A DNA stretch of 64,000 bases from Lytechinus variegatus. Taxonomy: Eukaryota; Echinodermata; Echinoidea; Temnopleuroida; Toxopneustidae. Where the stretch lies: assembly GCF_018143015.1 (NCBI RefSeq), contig NC_054750.1, positions 1,655,501 through 1,719,500 on the forward strand. The letters are read 5' to 3'. The translations under genes were made by a program, and so were the position numbers. Positions 24,888 to 35,626 of this stretch are shown piece after piece. The notes beneath the pieces were generated by a model that searched no databases, had not been told where the DNA came from, and saw only the letters and a list, made by a program, of their open reading frames with translations. Each line of letters starts with the position of its first letter. The first letter of the stretch is position 1.

Positions 24888-25234
24888 CACACCCAAATCC
24901 ATTTCAAGTTCGTCTGGTCGGTGGATCAAACGATGCTGAAGGCACAGTAGAGGTTCTGCATGATGGATCATGGGGAACTATCTGTCATGACCTCTGGGAC
25001 CTTAGAGACGCCAGGGTGGTTTGTAGGATGCTGGGGTTTGATGGAGCCTTGGAGGCACCGGGGTCTGCAAGGTTTGGTCAGGGATCTGGCCGCATTCTTC
25101 TTGTTGACGTCGGGTGTGACGGAACAGAAGACAACCTTGCAGACTGTGCTCATCCAGGGATTGGAGATTACTGTATTCATGCTTGGGACGCAGGCGCAAT
25201 CTGTTATTTGTTTGTATTTATTTGTAATACATAA
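24888..25234 (+). CDS. H-type SRCR terminal exon, block 2
   Basis: A full-length six-cysteine SRCR entered at TATCTAG|CA in phase 1. B-type residues include TICHDLWDL (Leu for Phe). It ends [15 protein letters not shown] and TAA at 25232. No donor in phase 1 is present at the end of the domain. The tail adds an extra cysteine (FICNT) not in block 1. Confidence 0.7.
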
Positions 25235-25732
25235 GGCCGCCTGGAGGTGGAGCAATTGCCTTTTTCATATTGACCTGATCAATTGTTCCGGCTAAAGATG
25301 GAGCTCAATTGTCATGATGCAATTGAGATGGTGACTCCATATTGGACAGTCCAGTTAGAAAAAATCAACGTGCCATTTTACAATTGTTGTTCTATTTGAA
25401 CTAACTTATTGATTGGTAAAAAAAAAGAACCAGGAGGTATATGGTCAGATCTAAATGTGTCAACCGATAGTAATTGCAGATGTAGGCGTGCATTACCATG
25501 ACTGAAATACAATATTTTTTTTTCAGTAACACATTATGAAAATTGTGATTACAAAAAAAAAAATAACTATGTTAAAAGCTTGTCCCCATACGTTATCTAT
25601 TGATCGAAGTAATAGCTAGCAAAAGCGTAACAGTTTTGCCCAGTCCTTTTAAAAAATTATAAACACTAGGATATCAACAATTATATTTCCTCTTCAAGCA
25701 TGGGGATGACTCGAACAAACTTGAATGAAGAG
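25235..25732 (+). repeat. H-X spacer, block 2
   Basis: Same order of conserved blocks as at 20624-21123. The AATAAA seen in block 1 is changed to an A-run here, so a shared poly(A) site is not supported. Confidence 0.6.
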
Positions 25733-25996
25733 TTGAGGTCTTTTATGCTAGATTATGGATGACCGTCTGTGATTGGTACGGTGACTGGGATCTAAGAGAG
25801 GCCAGGATCGCGTGCAGAATGCTTGGGTTCGACGGGGCGTTAGCAGCGTCTCGTTTGTTTAGGTTTGGGCAGGGAACCGGTGGTATTCTTGATGTCCGTA
25901 ATTGTGACGGAACAGAAGACAGCTTGGTAGACTGTTCTTATTTCCTTTCCTCGTGTGGGCATCAACATGATGTGGGTGCCGTGTGCTATTCAGGAG
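25733..25996 (+). CDS. X-type SRCR exon 5
   Basis: 88 codons. Acceptor candidate GAATGAAGAG|TTGAG and donor GTATGTG. It reads [67 protein letters not shown] and DVGAVCYSGG. It follows H2 and belongs to the ARLW subgroup. All six cysteines are kept. Confidence 0.65.
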
Positions 25997-26371
25997 GTAT
26001 GTGATCAATTTGTATCAGTCAACCAACAATACTTGCAGATGTGGGCCTACATTACTGATTAAAAAAATCTTTTGTGCAACAATATCAACAATTTGATTAC
26101 AAGTTAATACTTGATTTTTTTTCTCGAAATGATCTTTTCCTCTTATTATGAAATACACGTTAATTAAAGCAATAGCTGGCGATATAATAGTATACTTGCA
26201 ATGTTCTTATACATGTATCAATTTATCAAAATTCTAATATCTGAAATGATTCTGTCTTTATTATTATTACTAAAATGGAATAATTGAAGACACAGTGATA
26301 TCTAGTAACGGATTCTATCAGAAATGCAGATTATCGTCTCTTCCATGGCTCGAACAATCTTGAATGAAGAG

Positions 26372-26644
26372 TGGAAGTCTTGTATGCTGGATAGTGGATG
26401 ACCATATGTGGTGACAATTAGTATGGTTGGTGGGATTAAAGTGCTGCAATAGTTGTTTGCAGAATAGTCAGGTATGAAGGGGCGTTAGAAACTGGTCGTT
26501 TGTCTAAGTGTGATGAGGAAACCGCTTATATTATTGGCGTAATTTGTTTTAGAACTAAGGAAAGCCTGGCGGACTGTCCAAATCTTTAGAAAACCTCTGT
26601 ATGTGAGCATAACGAAGATGGAGGTGCCATGTGTTAATCAGGGG
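26372..26644 (+). pseudogene. P-type decayed SRCR exon, copy 3
   Basis: Carries the lineage TAG (GGATAGTGG), then TAGTCAGG after the second cysteine codon, CTTTAGAAAACC and GTGTTAATCAG in place of the last CYS. The length of 273 is a multiple of three, but at least four stops make it non-coding. Confidence 0.75.
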
Positions 26645-26852
26645 GTATGTAACGGCATTCATTGCTTATCGACATGCATGAATCAGTTCCAAATGGTTCA
26701 TTACAAATTCAATTTATTAAAGTAAATGCAAATTCTATTTTATTAGTGAGCAATCTCCACTTGATTTAGAAGTCTCAGGTTTAATCAATTACATAATAAA
26801 CTTATTCAAGTATTCCAATTGTGTAAATAAAATTACAATCTTGAATGAAGAG

Positions 26853-27116
26853 TTAAGGTCTCGTATGCTGGATCGTGGATGACCGTATGTGGTTGGTATT
26901 GGGATTTAAGGCAAGCAAGGGTAGCCTGCAGAATGCTCGGCTTCGAGGGGGCGTTAGAAGCGCCTCGTTTGTCTAGGTTTGGGCAGGGAACCGGTGGTAT
27001 TATTCGTGTCCGTAATTGTGACGGAACAGAAGACAGCTTGGTAGACTGCTATATATATTATGTCACTTCCTGGTGTGGACATCAATACGATGCGGGTGCC
27101 GTGTGTTATTCAGGAG
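26853..27116 (+). CDS. X-type SRCR exon 6
   Basis: 88 codons. Acceptor candidate GAATGAAGAG|TTAAG and donor GTACGTG. It reads [66 protein letters not shown] and [11 protein letters not shown]. The second loop is two residues longer than in most copies. Framework and six cysteines are intact. Confidence 0.65.
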
Positions 27117-27435
27117 GTACGTGATCAACTTTATATTCGTCAACCAGTAGTTCTTGCAGATGTCGGCCTACATCACCATGATTGAAATATAAGAATATTT
27201 AGGTTAATACCACATTATGAAAATTTCGATTACAAATATTATGTTAACAGCTTGTGCCCATATGTTGCACATTAATCGAAGTAATAGCAAGCAAAAGAAT
27301 GATCGTTTTGCGTTGTTTAGATGGATATTAATCGTGCAGTCCTTTGATAATAAATATATTTTTTAACATTTGGATATCTAAAATGATATCGTCTCTTCAG
27401 TCATGGCAGTGGCTCGAACAATGTTGCATGGAGAG

Positions 27436-27696
27436 TAAAGGTCTTGTACAGTAGATCATGGATGACAGTTTGTGGTAGTGGTTGGTGGGATCTAAGGGAG
27501 GCAAGGGTTGTTTGCAGAAAGCTCGGCTTCGACGGGGCGTTGGGAGCGCCTCTTCTGTCTAGGTTTGGGCAGGGAAACGGTGATATTATTGATGTCGGTT
27601 GTTACGGAACAGAAGACAGCTTGGCAGGCTGCTCTGTGGGGCTCTATTTTTCATGTGGGCATCAGAGCGATGCGGGTGCCGTGTGCTATTCTGGAG
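27436..27696 (+). CDS. X-type SRCR exon 7 (S subgroup)
   Basis: 87 codons in the GAGAG|TAAAG frame, donor GTATGTG. It reads [63 protein letters not shown] and [11 protein letters not shown]. There is no TGA upstream: the frame is open back through GSGSNNVAWRVKV, the equivalent of the normal SRCR start. It is therefore either a full-length domain with an unseen acceptor or the same shortened form as its neighbours. Confidence 0.6.
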
Positions 27697-28081
27697 GTAT
27701 GTGATCAATTTACATCCGTCAACCAATAATACTTGCAGTTGTGGGCCTACATTACTATGAAATAAAAATAATCTTTTGAGCTATTAAATGCAACAATATC
27801 AAAATTTTGATTACAAATTAGAACTTGATTTTTTTCAAAATTGTCTTGTCCTCTTATGAAATACTTACACATAAGTTAAAGTAATAGCTGGCGAAAGCAT
27901 GGACAGAATACTTGAAGTGTCCTAATACATGTATCAATGAAGTACTTAAAATGAAACAACTTGTAAAATATCTAGTATTTTACTAAAATGGAATTGAAGA
28001 CGCAGTGATATCTAGTAACAAATTCTATCAGAAATGCAGATTATCGTCTCTTCAATGGCTCGAACAATCTTGAATGAAGAG

Positions 28082-28354
28082 TGGAAGTCTTGCATGCTGG
28101 ACAGTGGATGACCGTCTGTGGTGACAGTTGGTATGGTTCGTGGGATCTAAGGGCTGCAATAGTTGTTTGCAGAAAAGTCAGGTTTGGTTGGGCGTTAGAT
28201 TACCCTCATTTGTCTAGGTTTGATTCGAGAACCTATTATATTATTGGCGTAATTTGTTTTGGAACTGAGGAAAGCCTGGCGGACTGTCCTAACCTTTAGA
28301 AAACCTCTGTATGTGAGCATAACGAAGATGGAGGTGCTGTGTGCTACTCAGGGG
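28082..28354 (+). pseudogene. P-type SRCR exon, copy 4 (least decayed)
   Basis: GGA CAG TGG stands where other P copies have GGA TAG TGG, and the frame reads HAGQWMTVCGDSWYGSWDLRAAIVVC, then GTEESLADC. It then stops at CTT TAG, a Trp codon in functional relatives. After the stop the remaining domain is still in frame up to VCYSG and a GTATGT donor. The length of 273 is a multiple of three. A single nonsense codon disables it. Confidence 0.65.
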
Positions 28355-28584
28355 GTATGTAACAGCATTCATTGCTTTTCAATATGCATGACTCAATTCC
28401 AAATGATTCATTACACATTCAATATGATTAAAGTGAATACCAATGCTTATATATTCGTGAGCGATCTCCACTTGATTTAGAAGTGATACGTTTAATTAAT
28501 AACATAATGAATATATTCAAGCAAAAAGTGTAATGTTCAAATTATTCCAAGTGTGCAAACCAAAATAAAAATCTTGAATGTGAG

Positions 28585-28860
28585 TGGAGGTATTTTATGC
28601 TGGATCGTGGATGACCGTCTGTGGTGATGGGTGGGGGTGGAGGAACTGGAATCTATGGGAGGCAAGGGTAGTCTGCAGAATGCTCGGCTTCGACGGGGCG
28701 TTGACAGCGCCTCGTTTGTCTAGGTTTGGGCGGGGAACCGGTGATATTATTGATGTCGATTGTCTCGGAACAGAAGACAGCTTGGCAGACTGCCCCTATG
28801 TGGAGATCGATTCTTCCTGTGGGCATCAAAACGATGCGGGTGCCGTGTGTTATTCAGGAG
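28585..28860 (+). CDS. X-type SRCR exon 8
   Basis: 92 codons, the longest intact X exon. TGA at 28581-28583 overlaps the acceptor candidate TGAG|TGGAG. It reads [27 protein letters not shown], with a loop rich in Gly and Trp, then FDGALTAP, FGRGTGDI, DCLGTEDSLADC, PYVEIDSSC and [11 protein letters not shown]. Donor GTATAT. The flanking introns are near-identical to those of the exon at 18455, but the domain has diverged in its loops. Confidence 0.65.
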
Positions 28861-29008
28861 GTATATGATCAACTTTATATTCGTCAACCAATAGTTCTTG
28901 CAGATTTATGACTACATTATCATGACTGAAATTAAATTCAATAACACATGAAAATTTCGATTACAAATACAAATTCATTTATGCTAACAACTTGTACCCA
29001 TTATGTTA

Positions 29009-29102
29009 ACCCATTGTACCCATTTATTTGTAAAGCGCTTAGACACGTCGTTCCGATGTATTAAGCGCTATATAAAAGCGGATTATTATTATTATCATTA
29101 TT
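29009..29102 (+). mobile_element. Short retroposon-like insertion with GCGC-box tail
   Basis: Compared with block 1 (TTATGTTACATATTT near 18880), block 3 has about 94 extra bases containing AAAGCGCTTAGACACG and AAGCGCTATATAAAAGCGG followed by an ATT repeat. The GCGCTATATAAA-plus-simple-repeat end is typical of short retroposons in invertebrates. It must have inserted after block 1 and block 3 separated. Confidence 0.65.
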
Positions 29103-29276
29103 ACATATTTATCGAAGTAATAGCTAGCGATAGCATAAAAATGTTGATTTGTTTTGATTGACATTTCCCAGTCCTTTTAAAATAAAACGATTTATCAATA
29201 TTTGGATATCTAAAATTATATAGTTTCTTCAATCATGTCAATGACTCGAATATTGTTCAACATGTTCAATAGAGAG

Positions 29277-29516
29277 TAAATGTCTTGTACAGTAGATATT
29301 GGTGGGATCTGAGGGCTGCAAAACCTGTTTGCAGAATTCTCCACTTCGATGGGGCGTAAGAAGTGTCTCATTTGTCTAGGTTTGGTCTCAGAACTGGTGA
29401 TATTATTGATGTCGGTTGTTTTGGAACAGAAGATAGCCTGACTGACTGCCCACATGTGTATATCCTTTCTTCTTGTGGGCATCAAAACGATGCGGGTGCC
29501 GTGTGCTATGTGGGAG
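29277..29516 (+). pseudogene. Q-type SRCR relic, block 3
   Basis: Near-identical to the block 1 relic, sharing the missing WMTVC segment and the GCG TAA stop, with a few substitutions (GTGTCTCATTTG). Donor GTAGGC. The shared defects date them before the block duplication. Confidence 0.75.
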
Positions 29517-30500
29517 GTAGGCCTATATGTGAACAGCCACCCCCAAACCAATGATAGGTCGCCCAAAATGAATCTTGATATTTTTATTGAGTTTGAAATG
29601 CACATCAAAAGCTTTAGAATGAAAATGATATATATATTTTTTTTTAATTATTTAACGATAACAAACGCAAATATTTGATTGTATGCAGAAGAAACTACGT
29701 GAGATCTTAGAAAAATATGGAGAAAATAATGTTTGAAGTTCTGAGTTCACTCATGTATGAGATGTGCATTCTGTGCAATCTCAGAAAAGCTTGTGTCAAA
29801 TGAACTCTTGTCTTGTTTTCTATTTAACTTTACAACTAGAAATCTTGACAGTATCTAGAAGGAAAATTATTCTTTTAGATAAGCTGATTTTGTGTTATTT
29901 ATTTTTCTATTTTAACAAAAATGTTTTGCGTTGTTCAGATGGACTTTGTCCAGCCCTTGTAGTAACATTCTAGTATCTTAAAGATATACCGTCTTATCAT
30001 GGTTACTAAAATGACATAACTGAAGACTGGAATATGTTATGAAGGGGTTATAAACTTTTTGTAAATACTTGCTAATATCGGAATGTTCTGATACTATTAT
30101 ACACCGAGGGCAATTCAATTTCAGAGAATATCAATACAAACACGTTGAATCATATGAAGAATAAAGTATATCCCCGGACAATTCATACTTGATATTCGGG
30201 AGAGTTGGCCATAGACCGAACACTTTCATTTTATCAATTTGATCATACACATGATTTTTAATGTTCGAATACTCCACAACCTATTGAACTTTCAGGGGAG
30301 AGTATCAAAAGATCTGTATAAATCAAATCAGACTCTTCCTATGTGGAAATGGTCTGCTGTTTCTGAGAATACCCTCTTCCACCGGACACTCCATTTGATT
30401 ATCAGTATTTGTGTTCTGTTTGAACATTGTCGATCTAAAATGTTCTTTTAGAAAATAATTGTTCTTTTAATATCATATGGAATGCATTTTAATTATCTAG
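29517..30500 (+). repeat. Q-H spacer, block 3 (A-type)
   Basis: Carries the A-type markers of block 1 (GTAGTAACATTCTAG, GGGGTTATAAAC) plus TGTTCTGATACTATT, the form also in block 5. The offset from block 1 is about 10.2 kb. Confidence 0.75.
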
Positions 30501-30847
30501 CACACCCAAATCCATTTCAAGTTCGTCTGGTCGGTGGATCAAACGATGCTGAAGGCACAGTAGAGGTTCTGCATGATGGATCATGGGGTACTATCTGTCA
30601 TGACTTCTGGGACCTGAGAGACGCCAGGGTGGTTTGTAGGATGCTGGGGTTTGATGGAGCCTTGGAAGCACCGGGGTCTGCAAGGTTTGGTCAGGGATCT
30701 GGCCGCATTCTTCTTGCTGGCGTCGGGTGTGACGGAACAGAAGACAACCTTGCAGACTGTGCTCATCCAGGGATTGGAGATTATTGTATTCATGCTTGGG
30801 ACGCAGGCGCAATCTGTTATTCGTTTGTATTTATTTTTAATACATAA
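30501..30847 (+). CDS. H-type SRCR terminal exon, block 3
   Basis: Acceptor TATCTAG, phase 1. Full-length six-cysteine SRCR with A-type TICHDFWDL, ending [15 protein letters not shown] and TAA at 30845. It differs from H1 at few positions, such as ALEAPGSARF for ALKAPRSARF. No phase-1 donor. Confidence 0.7.
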
Positions 30848-31345
30848 AGCCGCCTGGAGGTGGACCAATTGCCTTTTATTGACCTGATCAATGGTTCCGG
30901 CTAAAGATGGAGCTTAATTGTCATGATGAAATTGAGATGGTGACTCCATATTGGACAGTGCAGTTAGAAAAAAATCAACGTGCCATTTTACAATTGTTGT
31001 TCTATTTGAACTAACCTATTGGTTGGTAAAAAAAAAGAACCAGGAGGTATATGATCAGATCTAAATTTGTCAACCGATAGTAATTGCAGATGTAGGCGTG
31101 CATTACCATGACTGAAATACAATGATTTTTTTTTATTCAGTAACACATTATGAAAATGTTGATTACAAATAAAAAAAAAACTATGTTAATAGCTTGTCCC
31201 CATACGTTATCTATTGATCGAAGTAATAGCTAGCAAAGCGTAACAGTTTTGCCCAGTTCTTTAAAAAGGTTATAAACACTAGGATATCAACAATAATATT
31301 TCCTCTTCAAGCATGGGGATGACTCGAACAAACTTGAATGAAGAG
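30848..31345 (+). repeat. H-X spacer, block 3
   Basis: Repeats the block 1 spacer almost base for base, including GTGACTCCATATTGGACAGTGCAG and AACCAGGAGGTATATGATC, and keeps an AATAAA next to its A-run. Confidence 0.6.
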
Positions 31346-31606
31346 TTGATGTCTTGTATGCTAGATTATGGATGACCGTCTGTGATTGGTACGGTTATTG
31401 GGATCTAAGAGAGGCCAGGGTCGTCTGCAGAATGCTCGGGTTCGACGGGGCGTTAGCAGCGTCTCGTTTGTTTAGGTTTGGGCAGGGAACCGATGATATT
31501 ATTGCTGTCCGTTGTTACGGAACAGAAGACAGCCTGGTAGACTGCTCTTATGTCCGTTCATCGTGTGGACATCAATACGATGCGGGTGCCGTGTGCTATT
31601 CAGGAG
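31346..31606 (+). CDS. X-type SRCR exon 9
   Basis: 87 codons. GAATGAAGAG|TTGATG acceptor candidate, GTATAT donor. It reads [66 protein letters not shown] and [10 protein letters not shown]. Block 3 counterpart of the exon at 21124, with one codon fewer before the RC cysteine. Confidence 0.65.
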
Positions 31607-31920
31607 GTATATGATACATTTTACATCCGCCAACCAATGGTACTTGCAGATGTCTGCTTACATCACCATGATTGAAATATAAGAATATTTTAGGCTAATA
31701 CCACATGATGAAAATTTTGATTACAAATCAATAAATAATTAATTATGCTAATAGTTTCTGCCCATATGTTACACATTAGTCGAAATAGCAGCAAGCAAAG
31801 GAATAGTTTTGCGTTGTTTAGATGGATATTTATCGTGCAGTCCTTTGATAATAAATATTATTTTTAACATTTGGATATCTAAAATATATATTCTCTTCAA
31901 TAACGGCAATGGCTCGATCA

Positions 31921-32188
31921 AGGTTGAATGGAGAAAGGAGGTCTTGTATGCTGGATCGTGGATGACTGTCTGTGGTTTGGGGTGGGATCTAAGGTTTACA
32001 AGAGTAGTGTGCAGAATACTCGGGTTCGACGGGGCATTGGAAGCCTTGTTCGTCTAGGTTTGGGCAGGGAACCGGTGATGTTATTGCTGTAGGCTGTTTC
32101 CGAACAGAAGACAGCCTGGTAGACTGCTCTTATGTCCGTTCCTCGTGTGGGCATCAATACGATGCGGGTGCCGTGTGCTATTCAGGAG
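31921..32188 (+). pseudogene. X-like SRCR exon with 2-base deletion
   Basis: The frame is open from an SRCR-like start (GNGSIKVEWRKEVLYAGSW) through TVCGLGWDL and [15 protein letters not shown], then GAAGCCTTGTTCGTC replaces GAAGCGCCTCGTTCGTC and TAG follows. The second half, in another frame, is well conserved to VCYSG and a GTATAT donor. The same 2-base loss occurs in the exon at 33107, so the two share ancestry or exchanged sequence. Confidence 0.7.
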
Positions 32189-32524
32189 GTATATGATCAA
32201 TTTTGTAATCGTCAACCAATAGTTCTTGCAGATATCGGCCTACATCATGATTGAAATATAAGAATATTGTAGGTTTATAGCATGTTTAATACCCCATTGT
32301 GAACACTTCCGATTACAAATAAAACAATCTTTGTTAATAGCTTGTTTTCACATGTTACACATTAATGGAGCTAAAAGCTATAGCGAAAGCATAGCAGTGT
32401 TTGCGTTGTTGAAATCAACATTGTCCAGACCATTTGAAATAAAACAATTCATCAACATTTGGATATATAAAATGATATTTTTTCCTCAATCATGGCGATG
32501 ACTCGAACAACGTTGCATGGAAAG

Positions 32525-32788
32525 TAGAGTTCTTGTACAGTAGATCATGGATGACCGTCTGTGGTGATTGGAGGTGGAATCTAAGGGCTGCAAGGGTTGT
32601 TTGCAGAATGTTCGACTTCGACGGGGCTTTGGAAGCGCCTCGTTTGTCTAAATTTTGACAGGGAACCGGTGATATTATTGAAGTCGAGTGTTTCGGAACT
32701 GAAGAAGGCCTGGCGGACTGTCCATACCTCTGGGAAATTCATTCCTGTGGACATCACAAAGATGCGGGTGCCACATGCTATTCGGGAG
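32525..32788 (+). pseudogene. S-like SRCR exon with nonsense codon
   Basis: Reads [36 protein letters not shown], then TTT TGA CAG where functional copies have TTT GGG CAG. It continues in frame through ECFGTEEGLADC, PYLWEIHSC, HHKDAGATCYSGG and a GTATAT donor. 264 bases, a multiple of three. The second half resembles the exon at 48032 (CFGTEESLTDC, PYLWKTSC, HHKDAGA). Confidence 0.7.
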
Positions 32789-33106
32789 GTATATGATCAA
32801 TTTACATCCGTCAACCAATACTAATGCTTGCAGATGGAGGCCTACATTATCATGATTGAAATTCAAAAAATGTTTTCGGTTAATACCACAATATTGATAT
32901 TTCGATTACGAATAAATAAAAATATTTGTGTTAATTACTTGTTCCCGTAATGTGTTACATATTCTTCGAAGTAATAGCAAAATCATAACAAGTTTACGTT
33001 GTTCAGATGGGCAATTATCAAGTCCTTTTATAATAAAACAATTTATCACCATTTCAATATCGTCTCTTCGGTCATGGCAATGGCTCGAACAATGTTGAAT
33101 AGAGAG

Positions 33107-33377
33107 TGGAGCTCTTATACGGTAGATCATGGATAACAGTCTGCGGTAGACATGGTATTGGGTGGTGGAATCTCATCGAAGCAAGGGTTGCCTGTAGAAT
33201 ACTCGGGTTCGACAAGGCATTGGAAGCCTTGTTCGTCTAGGTTTGGGCAGGGATCCGGTGATATTATTGCTGTACGTTGTTACGGAACAGAAGACAGCTT
33301 GTCCCACTGCCCAGTTTTAAGTAGAGAGCCTACTTGCAAACATCAGTATGATGCAGGCGCCGTGTGTTATCTGGGAG
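33107..33377 (+). pseudogene. X-like SRCR exon with shared 2-base deletion
   Basis: Has the GAAGCCTTGTTCGTC deletion followed by TAG. The end resembles the 40442 and 45975 exons (CKHQYDAGAVCYLGG and GTATAAAC donor). ATGGATAACAG and other changes alter the first half too. Non-coding as it stands. Confidence 0.7.
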
Positions 33378-33529
33378 GTATAAACAACTTTTACACTTGT
33401 AAAATGAACCATAAGTATTCTAGGATGCTTTTTATAAGGTCAGTTTGTTTTGGGTCATCGATGTGCAAGCTACAGAAGTTGACTGCTTAACTAACCCTCA
33501 TCATGTCCTTCTAATAAAAATTGACATCC

Positions 33530-33605
33530 TGTCAAGGGTTCAGAAAGGTAGAGTGGAAATAGCGTACGACTGATCTTCGAGAATAGTTTGTATTTGTGGC
33601 ATCAA
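33530..33605 (+). pseudogene. Fragment of a Z-type SRCR relic
   Basis: Short homology to the relics at 40850 and 46390: TTGACATCCTGTCAAGG, GTAGAGTGGAAATAG, CTTCGAGAATAGTTTGTATT. Only the first part is left. Confidence 0.55.
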
Positions 33606-33823
33606 ATTACTCACGCTCTTAGATATATTCTAAACGATAAAAGTTTAATTCTCAGTCACAATATAAATTTTAGAAAAATGCAATTTTGATCACGAATATT
33701 AATCTCCACTTGATTTATAAATTTTAGTTTTGAATAATCACAGAATATTAGATTCATTCAAGCAAAAAGTGTAATGTTCAAAGTATTCCTATTGTGCAAA
33801 TCAAAATAATCTTGGATGAAGAG

Positions 33824-34084
33824 TTGAGGTCTTGTACAGTAGATCATGGTTGACCGTCTGTGGTGGAGGGTGGTGGGATCTTAGAGAGGCCAGGGTCGTC
33901 TGTCGAATGCTCGGGTTCGACGGGGCGTTAGAAGCGTCTCGTTTGCCTAGGTTTGGGCAGGGAACCGGTGATATTCTTGATGTCCGTAATTGTTACGGAA
34001 CAGAAGACAGCCTGGTAGACTGCGATTATATCCGTTCCTCGTGTGGGCATCAATACGATGCGGGTGCCGTGTGTTATTCAGGAG
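33824..34084 (+). CDS. X-type SRCR exon 10
   Basis: 87 codons. GGATGAAGAG|TTGAG acceptor candidate and GTATAT donor. It reads [66 protein letters not shown] and [10 protein letters not shown]. It joins an S-type start (YSRSW) to an X-type end, which may reflect recombination between lineages. Confidence 0.65.
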
Positions 34085-34399
34085 GTATATGATCAATTTT
34101 GTATTCGTCAACCAATAGTTCTCGCAGATTTATTACTACATTATCATGACTGAAATACAATATTTTTAAATTCAATAACACATGAAATTGCGATTACAAA
34201 TACAAATTGATTTATGTTAAAAGCTTGTCCCCACTATGTTACAATTTATCGAAGTAATAGCTAGCAATAACATAAAACAGTAATTATTTGCTTTATTGTT
34301 GATGGACATTTTCCAGTCCTTTTAAAATAAAAATAGATTGTCAACATTTCGATATCTAAAATGATCATGGCAATGACTCGAACATTGATCAATAGAGAG

Positions 34400-34632
34400 T
34401 GAAGGTCTTGGATGACACTGGGATCTGAGGGCTGCAAAACCTGTTTACAGAATGCTCCACTTCGGCGGTGCCTTAAAAGTGCCTCGTTTGTGTAGGTTTG
34501 GTCTCAGAACTGGTGATATTATTGATGTCTGTTGTTTTGGAACAGACGACAACCTGATTGACTGCCCACATGTGTATACCCTTTCTTCTTGTGGGCATCA
34601 AAACGATGCGGGTGCCGTGTGCTATTTGGGAG
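34400..34632 (+). pseudogene. Q-type SRCR relic, block 4
   Basis: Lacks the WMTVC segment. The remaining frame is open: MLHFGGALKVP, FGLRTGDI, CCFGTDDNLIDC, SSCGHQNDAGAVCYLGG. Donor GTAGGC. It is less decayed in the second half than the other Q copies but still misses one cysteine and the first loop. Confidence 0.7.
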
Positions 34633-35626
34633 GTAGGCCTATATGTTACCAGCCACCCCAAAGCCAACGATAAATCGCCCAAAATGAATCTTGATATTTT
34701 ATTGAGTTTGAAATGCACATCAAAAGCTTAAGAATGAAAATTATATATGTTTTTAAAAAAATTATTCAACAATAACCCTCGCAAATAGTTGATTGCATGC
34801 AGAAGAAACTACGACAGATCTTAGAAAAATATGGAGAAAATAATGTTTGAAGTTCTGAGTTCACTCAGGTATGAGATGTGCATTCTGTGCAATCTCAGAA
34901 AAGCTTGTGTCAAAGAAACTTCTGTCTTGTTTTTTTTATTTAACTTAACAATTTGAAATCTTGACAGTATTTGGAAGAATATTCATTCCTTTATATTAGC
35001 TTATTTATTTTTCTTTTTTAACCTAAAAGTTTTGCGTTGTTCAGATGAACTTCGTCCAGCCCTTGTAATATAATTTATCAACATTCTAGTATCTAAAAAG
35101 ATATACTGTCTTATCATGGTTACTAAAATGACATAAGTGAAGACTGGAACATGTTATGAAGGGGGTATAAACTTTTTGTACATACTTGCAAATATCAGAA
35201 TGTTCACATAACTATATACTATTATACACCGAGGGCATTTCAATTTCAGAGATTATCAATACAAACACTTTGAATCATATGAAGAATAAAGTATATCCCC
35301 AGACAATTCTTACTTGATATTCAGGAAGAGCTGACCATAGACATACCAATATAATTTTATTAATTTGATCATACACATGATTTTTACTATTCGAATACTC
35401 CACAACCTATTAAACTTTCAGGGAAGAGTGTCAAAAGATCTGTATAAATCAAATCAGACTCTTCCTATGTGGAAATGGTCTGCTGTTTCTGAGAATACCC
35501 TCTTCCACCGGACACTCCATTTGATTATCAGTATTTGTGTTCTGTTTGAACATTGTCGATCTAAAATGTTCTTTTAGAAAATAATTGTTCTTTTAATATC
35601 ATATGGAATGCATTTTAATTATCTAG
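34633..35626 (+). repeat. Q-H spacer, block 4 (B-type)
   Basis: Has the B-type markers of block 2 (GTAATATAATTTATCAACATTCTAG, TGTTCACATAACTATATACTATT, GAACATGTTATGAAGG). The offset of its H exon from block 2 is about 10.7 kb. Confidence 0.75.
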
